DNA of 41,765 nt from Spirirestis rafaelensis WJT71-NPBG6 (GTDB taxonomy: Bacteria; Cyanobacteriota; Cyanobacteriia; Cyanobacteriales; Nostocaceae): contig JAHHID010000070.1 in NCBI GenBank assembly GCA_019359015.1, positions 1 to 41,765 on the forward strand, written 5' to 3'. Below the pieces are notes generated by a model. It saw only the letters and a program-made list of their open reading frames with translations, made no database searches and had not been told where the DNA came from. Both the position numbers and the translations under genes were made by a program. This document shows, piece by piece, positions 35,501 to 41,765 of this stretch (positions are counted from its first letter, which is position 1; every line of letters begins with the position of its first letter).

Positions 35501-38277
35501 TTTGGGCAACTGGGGAAAATCCGGTGCTTTGGGGTGAAGGTGAAAAAGATAAGTTGGAGGTCAAACTTGATAAAAAAGAGTTTAAAGTCGGTGAAACTGC
35601 TACTGCATTGATTCAATCTCCTTATCCAGAAGGAGAATTGTACTTTGCTGTTGTCAAAGATAAACCTATCTTTCAACAGATTACCAAAGTTAAGGGCGGA
35701 GCGCCACAAATTCAATTTAAAGTTACACCGGAAATGCTACCAAATGCAGCAGTTGAAGCTGTGTTGGTACGTCAGGGTGTTTCTCTGAATAAATTGGAAC
35801 CAGGAAGTTTAAATAATTTAGGAAAAATTGGCTTTGCACCTTTTAAAGTTAATTTGTCAGATAAATATTTAAAGCTGCAAGTTACACCTTTGCAAACTTC
35901 ATTAGAACCTGGTGCGTCAGAAACGGTTCAATTGGAATTAAAGGATAATCAAGGAAATCCCACCAAAGGACAATTCACCGTCATGGTGGTGAATGAAGCA
36001 GTGTTACAACTTTCTGGTTATCGTCCCCCAGATTTGGTAAATACGGTTTATGCTGAACAACCAATATCTACCCGCTTTAGTGATAATCGTCAAAATGTGG
36101 TGGTCGAACAAAATGCTGTAGCTAAACCGAAAGGTTGGGGTTATGGAGGTGGATTCTCATCTGGTGCAGCAAATACCCGCATCCGTACAGATTTTCAAGC
36201 TTTAGCTTACTATAACAATATAATTACAGACGCTGATGGTAAGGCACAGATAAGCTTTAAATTACCAGATAACTTAACTACATGGCGAGTAATGGCTGTA
36301 GCTACTGATGGAAATCTGCGTTTTGGTAATGGGGAAACGACGTTTATCACCACAAAACCACTGCTAACTAATCCAATATTGCCACAATTTGCGCGTCCAG
36401 GCGATCGCCTTCTTGCTGGTTTATCGGTAACTAACAACACTGGCACATCTGGTACTTTGACAATTGATGGTGCAGTTAGCGGTACAATCAACTTTGAAGG
36501 CAAAAATCCCACAGCCGTTTCTTTACAAACCCAGACTCAATCAGCTACTTCTGCTTATCGCTTTCCTATTGTCGCTTCCAGTGTTGGTGAAAGTAAAATC
36601 CGCTTTACCACTCAACTAAATCGCAACGCTGATGCTTTTGAAGTACCTTTGGAAATTAAACCGCTGGAAATTACAGAAGAAGTTGTCGAAACTGGTGTCA
36701 CTGCAAATCAAGTCAAAATTCCTTTGAATGTCGATAAAAATGTCTTCCCCGAAGCGGGAGGTTTAGACATTCAATTAGCGAGTACTCTGATTCCAGAAAT
36801 TAAAGCACCCGCAAAACAAGTTATAGAAGATGATGATTTACCCTTTGCAGAACCAGCTGCGAGTAAGTTGATAATTGCCGCTAATCTGCAAACACTCTCA
36901 GAGAAATACAGTCAAATCCGAGAATTTAACTTTACCAAAGAATCAACCCAAGCGATCGCCCAATTGCAAAAACTCCAACTTGCCGATGGTGGTTTTGCAG
37001 CTTACCCAGGACAAGAAAAATCAGATCCTTGGATTTCTCTTTATGTGGCTGAGTCTTTGGCGAAAGCAAATGTAGATTCAGGGATGATACCACGCCTCAA
37101 GGGTTATTTGCAGAAAATCCTCGCCAACCCCGGACAATTTGAGTTTTGTAAACAGCAACCCTGTAAAAGCCAAATCCAACTTAATGCTTTAATTGCTTTC
37201 GCACAATTTGGCGATAAACGCAATAGCTTTTTGACAGATATTTACCAACAACGCAACGCTTTTGATTTAGTAACGCAAATTAAATTAACGCGATATCTAT
37301 CTCAGTTTCCCGAATGGCAAGATGAATCTAAACAACTTTTACAGCAGTTACAACAAAATATATATGAAACTGGTCGCACAGCAGTTATAAATTTACCCAG
37401 CAGTTGGGGATGGATGAGTTCACCGACAACCGCACAAGCGCAAGCTTTACGGTTATTTATCGCTGCCAAAGCCAAACCAGAAGTGATCGATAAGTTATTT
37501 CAAAGCCTTTTAACACTGCGACGCAATGGGACATGGCAAAGTAGTTATAACAATGCCCAAGCGCTGACAGCTTTGGTGGAATATAGCAAACTGCAACCAA
37601 CACCGCCAAATTTTCTTGCGACTGTGAAATTAGCTGGTAAGAAAATCGGAGAAAGTCGGTTTGAAGGATACCGTAATCCTAGTTTACAGCTAAATGTAGC
37701 GATCGCTAATTTACCTCGCGGACATCATGATTTAACTCTGCAAAAATCAGCTTCAGGCAGATTACACTATCTAGTTACCTATCGCTATCGCTTGCCAGGA
37801 AATCAACCAGGAAGATTTAACGGTTTACGGATATCGCGAGAAATTAGCCGTGTCGGTGACGAAAAAGTGTTGCAAAAAATAGGACTTTACGCTTTTGATA
37901 AGCCCTTAACAATAGAGACAGGACAGGTATTTGATATTAATTTAGAGGTGATTGCCGATCATAGAGTAGATCATGTGGTGATTAGCGATCCCCTACCAGC
38001 GGGATTTGAAGCTGTCGATCAAAGTTTCCAAACAGCCACATCAGCCTTAAAAGCAAAAGCCGACAGTTGGCAACTTAACTTTAAGACAATTTATCGCGAT
38101 CGCATTATCGCCTATGCCGACCATTTAGAGCCAGGCGTTTATAGCCTTCATTATTTAGTGCGTTCCGTGACACCTGGCACATTTGTTTATCCTGGTGCGA
38201 AAGTACACTTGCAATATGCACCTGAAGAATTTGGGCGATCGGCTGATTCTACGCTAGTGCTGGAGGAGAAAAATTAG
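32593..38277 (+). CDS. Alpha-2-macroglobulin family lipoprotein (no thioester)
   Basis: The 1894-residue protein starts with a lipoprotein signal (hydrophobic SLLILTFVIGITGC, lipid Cys21, lipobox ITGC). Then follow a series of MG beta domains (for example SDRQLYQPSEKAYFTGF, about 630-650), the alpha-2-macroglobulin signature region YNNIITDADGKAQISFKLPDNLTTWRVMAVATDG (split here only by length: YNNIITDADGK, then LPDNLTTWRVMA), and an alpha/alpha toroid with QLADGGFAAYPG. The thioester CxEQ normally just before the toroid is absent; the site reads DDLPFAEPAASK. Bacterial members trap proteases in the periplasm, and the gene often pairs with pbpC, as here in a divergent arrangement. Without a thioester it cannot bind its prey covalently. 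ATG at 32608 is an alternative start. Confidence 0.88.
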   Translation: MLIIIMQSLLILTFVIGITGCNLIGIAPGKEQLPEVSALTPPNLPDWIEQISPLGDAKPLQQIRIRFKEALIPLESFDNPEQESLLQKFELIPPLSGHFRFLTPRMVGFQAEKALPKATRFQVTLKAGLSDLKKHRLEKDLAWTFNTELINLSNFPGVNPIEKVEESIDLKQKLQFTSNVELNLASVEKHLQLLPEGKKQGVRFKVDLAKEEKPLETEEPLQKFDSSARNWVYNLIPQQNLEKATRYRLQFSPGVRPADGNLLSDKEFVSKLTTYSPLTFQGIKFYGQPDAGGTYGRFIQGSPQLEFNNVLVADSAIENIKINPAPQDISRIIQVNDQDKLVSINPYALKPATHYTITIGANLKDKFGQILGKPVTVNYDTGDLAGDIWVPDGLNIFPAGNNLQLNINTVNLPESKYKAAYKVVQPRDLVYFNSGNDLLPKSSEWQSFKIAAKKNQSADLSIPLREKLGASTGMLAYGVQGRTNKYQENNKELWREPTSYGLVQLTNLGVFSQWFPESSLIRVHHLADGSPVKGAAVEIYESKFNAKSRPQPIPCASSKTDENGNLKLNRLDLQSCYAQSQTFTKSPQLLVVARENQDWAFTRTDEYSGSYGYGIDAGWQNGQPESRGVIFSDRQLYQPSEKAYFTGFADYLQNGIIQQDKNAAYQLNLINPDGQKTDLGTQTTNEFGTFSLEVPIKSNQKLGYYTIQAKGKNGHQISGEFRVAEFKPPNFKVELALDKQFALAGDNIAAKTTSNYLFGSPVEQGKAKYFVTRNQTNFISKSWEEFSFGRQWLFPEESPSLPSDVLQADTQLDANGKSSQIVNVGKLPYPMIYRVDVEVADVSNLSVANSQTFTALPSNRLIGLKSNFVAEAGKAFPIQVIVSDFTGKVLEGQRIRLELQQMKYSSLTQVVEGSKTAKNQVEYKTVGKIEVTSGKSAQSVTLTPTESGSYRIQANFSDAKDDSSATDLQIWATGENPVLWGEGEKDKLEVKLDKKEFKVGETATALIQSPYPEGELYFAVVKDKPIFQQITKVKGGAPQIQFKVTPEMLPNAAVEAVLVRQGVSLNKLEPGSLNNLGKIGFAPFKVNLSDKYLKLQVTPLQTSLEPGASETVQLELKDNQGNPTKGQFTVMVVNEAVLQLSGYRPPDLVNTVYAEQPISTRFSDNRQNVVVEQNAVAKPKGWGYGGGFSSGAANTRIRTDFQALAYYNNIITDADGKAQISFKLPDNLTTWRVMAVATDGNLRFGNGETTFITTKPLLTNPILPQFARPGDRLLAGLSVTNNTGTSGTLTIDGAVSGTINFEGKNPTAVSLQTQTQSATSAYRFPIVASSVGESKIRFTTQLNRNADAFEVPLEIKPLEITEEVVETGVTANQVKIPLNVDKNVFPEAGGLDIQLASTLIPEIKAPAKQVIEDDDLPFAEPAASKLIIAANLQTLSEKYSQIREFNFTKESTQAIAQLQKLQLADGGFAAYPGQEKSDPWISLYVAESLAKANVDSGMIPRLKGYLQKILANPGQFEFCKQQPCKSQIQLNALIAFAQFGDKRNSFLTDIYQQRNAFDLVTQIKLTRYLSQFPEWQDESKQLLQQLQQNIYETGRTAVINLPSSWGWMSSPTTAQAQALRLFIAAKAKPEVIDKLFQSLLTLRRNGTWQSSYNNAQALTALVEYSKLQPTPPNFLATVKLAGKKIGESRFEGYRNPSLQLNVAIANLPRGHHDLTLQKSASGRLHYLVTYRYRLPGNQPGRFNGLRISREISRVGDEKVLQKIGLYAFDKPLTIETGQVFDINLEVIADHRVDHVVISDPLPAGFEAVDQSFQTATSALKAKADSWQLNFKTIYRDRIIAYADHLEPGVYSLHYLVRSVTPGTFVYPGAKVHLQYAPEEFGRSADSTLVLEEKN

Positions 38278-38343
38278 GTAAAAATTGTAAACAAATGAGA
38301 CACAGGTAAATCTAGTCTGTCAAATACGTGGTTAATTTAATCA

Positions 38344-41300
38344 CTAAATGTCCTGAGACGGTTTACCCAATCTTTTCAACGCCTCAGCGGCACTACCACG
38401 CACATCAGAATCATCATCTTCCAGACACGCCCTAAGCGCTTGCATCACCGTCTCTGAGGTGTTACCTAAGTTGCCCAACGCCTCAGCGGTAATATTACGC
38501 ACATCAGAATAATCATCTTTCAGACACGCCACAAGCGCTTGCAGTACCGACTCTGAAATGTTACCTAACTTGACCAACGCCCAGGCGGCACTACCATGCA
38601 AATTATAATCATCATGTTCCAGACACGCCACAAGCGCTTGCAGTACCGACTCTGAGGTGTTACCTAACTTGACCAGCACCCAGGCGGCACTACGACGCAC
38701 ATCAGAATCACCATCTTTCAGACACCCCATAAGCGCTTGCAGTACCGACTCTGAGGTGTTACCTAACTTGACCAACCCCCAGGCGGCATTACCACGCACA
38801 TAATAATCATCATCTTTCAGACACGCCATAAGCGCTTGCAGTACCGACTCTGAGGTGTTACCTAACTTGACCAACGCCCAGGCGGCACTACGACGCACAT
38901 CAGAATCATCATCTTTGAGACACGCCATAAGCGCTTGCAGTACCGACTCTGAGGTGTTACCTAAGTTGACCAATGCCTCAGCGGCACGAAGACGCACACC
39001 AGAATCATCATCTTTGAGACACCCCACAAGCGCTTGCAGTACCGACTCTGAGGTGTTACCTAAGTTGCCCAACGCCTCAGCGGCATTACGACGCACATAT
39101 TTCTCATCATCTTCCAGACACGCCACAAGCGCTTGCAGTACCGACTCTGAGGTGTTACCTAAGTTGCCCAACGCCACAGCGGCACAATAACGCACCTCAG
39201 AATTATCATCTTTCAGACACGCCAGAAGCGCTTGCAGTACCGACTCTGAGGTGTTACCTAAGTTGCCCAACGCCTCAGCGCCATCAGAACGCACATCAGA
39301 ATTATCATCTTTCAGACACGCCACAAGCGCTTGCAGTACCGACTCTGAGGTGTTACCTAAGTTGCCCAACGCCACAGCGGCACTACCACGCACATAATTC
39401 TCATCATCTTTCAGACACGCCACAAGCCCTTGCAGTACCGGCTCTGAGGTGTTACCTAACTTGCCCAACGCCACAGCGGCACTACGACGCACACTATAAT
39501 TATCATCTTTCAGACACGCCACAAGCCCTTGCAGTACCGACTCTGAGGTGTTGCCTAACTTGCCCAACGCCTCGGCGGCACTAACACGCACATCAGAATC
39601 ATCTTTCAGACACGCCACAAGCGCTTGCAGTACCGACTCTGAGGTGTTACCTAAGTTGCCCAATGCCTCGGCGGCACTACGACGCACACCAGAATCATCA
39701 TCTTTCAGACACGCCACAAGCGCTTGCAGTACCGACTCTGAGGTGTTGCCTAACTTGCCCAACGCCTCGGCGGCACTAACACGCACATCAGAATCATCTT
39801 TCAGACACGCCACAAGCGCTTGCAGTACCGACTCTGAGGTGTTACCTAAGTTGCCCAATGCCTCGGCGGCACTACGACGCACACCAGAATCATCATCTTT
39901 CAGACACGCCACAAGCGCTTGCAGTACCAACTCTGAGGTGTTGCCTAACTTGCCCAACGCCTCGGCGGCACTACGACGCACACCAGAATCATCATCTTTC
40001 AGACACGCCACAAGCGCTTGCAGTACCAACTCTGAGGTGTTGCCTAACTTGCCCAACGCCTCGGCGGCACTAACACGCACATCAGAATCATCTTTCAGAC
40101 ACGCCAGAAGCGCTTGCAGTACCGACTCTGAGGTGTTACCTAACTTGCCCAATGCCTCAGCGGCACTACGACGCACACCAGAATCATCATTTTTCAGGGC
40201 TATGAGAAGACCATCAACCGCAGATTTAGCTGTTGCTGCCATTTTACTTAATTCTTTAACCGCACGTCGCCTATCTTCCACCTCTGGAACAAACAGGTCA
40301 TTGGTTAGGCGTCGAATACGTTGCTTCTGTTGTTCTTGCTTTAACGCTTCCAAATCTAGCCCTGCGAGTTTGCCTAGTTCCTCAGCCACGAAACTGGGTA
40401 CTTTCGCTTCTGTCCCTTTTGCCAGACAGCAGTCTCTCACTGCTAGCAGAAAACCTTTAATTTCTTCCCGTTTGTTTGGATTTGAGTCTACTTTTGCGAA
40501 AAAGTCGTGCCAGCTTGCTTCTTTTTCATTGTAATTTTCTACCAGGTATAGTCCTGCTAAATATTCAGCCAAAGGGTCTAGAGCAAACCTAATTGTGCCT
40601 GATTTTCCTGACTTAATTAAATGGAGTTTTTTCTCAAAATGCTCAAGGGAGTTATCAGCTTTTTTCTCCCCCAAGGCAACAATCACAGACTCACGCTCTA
40701 CATAACTTGGCTTATAGTGCTGCTCAAGACATTTCCAAGCAATAAGCTTGGCATCGAATTCAAGTGTGTGATATTCCTCATTCGTCAGTCTTTCCACTTC
40801 CCGATTAAGCTTTTTTAAGTGGTCAATTATCAAGTCAGGGATATTATCAAGGGAACGCTCCCTGAGTGATGAATTCTCCTTAGCATTAATCATTCGCTCT
40901 GCATACAGTTTAGCCAGCAAAACTGTAATTGTTTTCTTATCACCCACTATCCCTGCAAGTTGGGCACATTCTTGCAAAAACTCTTGTTGATTCTCCTGAA
41001 AAAGTTCCCACTTTTGGCACTGTTTCAAATACTGCTCGATAAAATATGCTAACTTCCCGCCATCGAACCGGAGAGTCGTAATCTTGTTGTCAATTCCGTT
41101 AAATTTTTCTTCAATTCGTGAGGTGATTACCAAAGCATTCGCTGGAAACTCTGGAACTTCCGGATTAATCTTTTCACGGGTTTGTTGACTCATTTCCGAG
41201 AAATGATCGACAATCAAGAGAATCCGGCGTTTTCGTAAAAGTTGTTCTACTAGCAATTCATCAACAATCTTTTGTTCCCCGTCGCTCAGATCCTGGATTT

Positions 41301-41568
41301 GTCCTACAATGTCTTCCATCAAAGGCTTCATGCCTTCCCCTGACTGCGATTTCAGTTCTTGCTCAATTAAAACTGGTAACATTAAGTGTTGAGTCAGGCG
41401 TTTGGACTTGTCCTTTATCATTGCCCATTTCGCAATCTGACAAGCAATGGTTGTTTTTCCTGAACCTCCCTCTCCCCAAATCAAAAGCCGCACGCGCTTT
41501 TCTTTTTCAAAAGTTTTCCTCAAGTCTTCCGTTGTCAGTTCTTCAATCTCCTGCTTATTTAACTCCAC
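38344..41568 (-). CDS. NACHT-type NTPase with 19 HEAT repeats, 5' end interrupted by a group II intron
   Basis: The coding part in the window is at least 1074 residues. Near the start is the Walker A GEGGSGKTT (about 32-40). Walker B follows as ILLIVDHF, with downstream NACHT-like LVITSR and helical winged regions. From about residue 445 come 19 HEAT repeats of 32-33 residues (NTSESVLQALVACLKDD and onward), almost identical to each other, then KPSQDI. NACHT proteins with repeat sensors are signal-transducing NTPases; several bacterial ones are anti-phage. GTG at 41568 is only the first start codon in frame: the frame is open, with sensible sequence (DTFDKKFQENETVGERKDY), right up to the intron edge at 41639. 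The N-terminal effector therefore lies beyond the intron, outside the window. Confidence 0.85.
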   Translation of the reverse strand: MELNKQEIEELTTEDLRKTFEKEKRVRLLIWGEGGSGKTTIACQIAKWAMIKDKSKRLTQHLMLPVLIEQELKSQSGEGMKPLMEDIVGQIQDLSDGEQKIVDELLVEQLLRKRRILLIVDHFSEMSQQTREKINPEVPEFPANALVITSRIEEKFNGIDNKITTLRFDGGKLAYFIEQYLKQCQKWELFQENQQEFLQECAQLAGIVGDKKTITVLLAKLYAERMINAKENSSLRERSLDNIPDLIIDHLKKLNREVERLTNEEYHTLEFDAKLIAWKCLEQHYKPSYVERESVIVALGEKKADNSLEHFEKKLHLIKSGKSGTIRFALDPLAEYLAGLYLVENYNEKEASWHDFFAKVDSNPNKREEIKGFLLAVRDCCLAKGTEAKVPSFVAEELGKLAGLDLEALKQEQQKQRIRRLTNDLFVPEVEDRRRAVKELSKMAATAKSAVDGLLIALKNDDSGVRRSAAEALGKLGNTSESVLQALLACLKDDSDVRVSAAEALGKLGNTSELVLQALVACLKDDDSGVRRSAAEALGKLGNTSELVLQALVACLKDDDSGVRRSAAEALGNLGNTSESVLQALVACLKDDSDVRVSAAEALGKLGNTSESVLQALVACLKDDDSGVRRSAAEALGNLGNTSESVLQALVACLKDDSDVRVSAAEALGKLGNTSESVLQGLVACLKDDNYSVRRSAAVALGKLGNTSEPVLQGLVACLKDDENYVRGSAAVALGNLGNTSESVLQALVACLKDDNSDVRSDGAEALGNLGNTSESVLQALLACLKDDNSEVRYCAAVALGNLGNTSESVLQALVACLEDDEKYVRRNAAEALGNLGNTSESVLQALVGCLKDDDSGVRLRAAEALVNLGNTSESVLQALMACLKDDDSDVRRSAAWALVKLGNTSESVLQALMACLKDDDYYVRGNAAWGLVKLGNTSESVLQALMGCLKDGDSDVRRSAAWVLVKLGNTSESVLQALVACLEHDDYNLHGSAAWALVKLGNISESVLQALVACLKDDYSDVRNITAEALGNLGNTSETVMQALRACLEDDDSDVRGSAAEALKRLGKPSQDI
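38365..40230 (-). repeat. Coding tandem array of 96/99-bp HEAT units
   Basis: Nineteen units of 99 bp (or 96 bp when one Asp codon is missing) encode the HEAT repeats. Blocks 39541-39735 and 39736-39930 look identical base for base until the last few positions, i.e. a 195-bp two-unit higher-order repeat. Units near 38.4-39.2 kb have diverged most. The complementary strand shows long open frames that are shadows of this repetition. Confidence 0.85.
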
Positions 41569-41639
41569 TGGCAGAGAAACGTAATCTTTGCGCTCACCAA
41601 CGGTTTCATTCTCCTGGAATTTTTTATCGAAAGTATCAA

Positions 41640-41765
41640 GTTAGAGTCGATGGTGGGTATTATCCCACGCACCTCTCTGTTAGAACCGTGCGTGCCACTT
41701 TCATGGCACACGGCTCCCGATATTCTTAGGGTTATACCCTTTGCTTCATGTGAATATAATCGTGA
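41640..41765 (-). mobile_element. Group II intron, 3' end (continues beyond the window)
   Basis: Read on the minus strand, a canonical 34-nt domain V hairpin (41716 to 41683) begins GAGCCGTGTG and ends CACGGTTC. A short linker and a domain VI stem follow (AGAGGTGCGTGGG ... CCCACCATCGACTCT), with an A seven bases from the end (CGACTCTAAC) as branch point. The intron should end with AC at 41641-41640. The exon then continues in the NACHT frame. The reverse transcriptase/maturase ORF would be upstream on the minus strand, outside the window. Confidence 0.9.
41683..41716 (-). ncRNA. Group II intron domain V
   Basis: This is a 34-nt hairpin with the near-invariant GAGCCGT... stem start, a GAAA tetraloop (CCATGAAAGTGG) and GCACGGTTC closing arm. 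Domain V is the catalytic metal-binding heart of the ribozyme. Confidence 0.88.

Noticed and set aside
39548-40534. Long plus-strand open frame (328 codons) opposite the NACHT gene
   Set aside because: It is a shadow of the HEAT repeat array; its repeated peptide mirrors the DNA periodicity and it has no ribosome site or family likeness.

Overview
The window looks like chromosome of a filamentous, probably heterocyst-forming cyanobacterium (Nostocales-like). The basis is the very high density of the HIP1 octamer GCGATCGC in genes and spacers, the gene content (ndhD, bioF, ruvA, a sucrose-phosphate phosphatase, a class I aldolase, a thylakoid/plasma-membrane-type GTPase, a cyanobacterial Ser/Thr kinase) and many cyanobacterial palindromic repeats and MITE-like elements. 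I see no rRNA, tRNA or CRISPR array. The species cannot be named from the sequence.

Left part (1-11.7 kb), accessory: a 5'-truncated amidase with a PEP-CTERM-like tail; a heme-oxygenase-like diiron protein; single genes for a methyltransferase, a nucleotidyltransferase and a HAD phosphatase; nurA; a two-gene module of a small helical protein plus a DTG aspartyl protease; an eight-unit 26-bp minisatellite built on HIP1 that ends in a second, broken copy of the nurA 3' end; a vanadium haloperoxidase on the minus strand; a 21-bp tandem array split by a MITE; and repeat-rich spacer with a transposase scrap.

Middle (11.7-25 kb): a TPR gene whose 3' end is replaced by a repeat; a Roc-COR (Roco) GTPase that has lost its leucine-rich repeats by an out-of-frame deletion; then a conserved minus-strand housekeeping block (spp-ruvA-bioF, a small exported protein, class I aldolase, ndhD), a plus-strand histidine-kinase-like protein and a minus-strand DUF62 (SAM hydrolase-like) gene. 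Both of these last two lack residues usually needed for catalysis.

Right part (25-41.8 kb): a DUF937/EF-hand protein, a membrane DUF697 GTPase, a Ser/Thr kinase with C-terminal repeats, two very small genes, a divergent pair of penicillin-binding protein 1C and a giant alpha-2-macroglobulin-like lipoprotein, and a NACHT-type NTPase with 19 nearly identical HEAT repeats. The 5' end of the NACHT gene is cut by a group II intron whose 3' end (34-nt domain V, domain VI, branch-point A) lies at the right edge.

The most interesting features are: the intron-split NACHT-HEAT gene with a 195-bp higher-order repeat; the LRR-less Roco; the HIP1 minisatellite and nurA tail, where breakpoints fall on HIP1 sites; and the MITE that landed inside a tandem array. 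Together they point to a region where immune or sensor-type repeat proteins and HIP1/MITE repeats are being actively rearranged.
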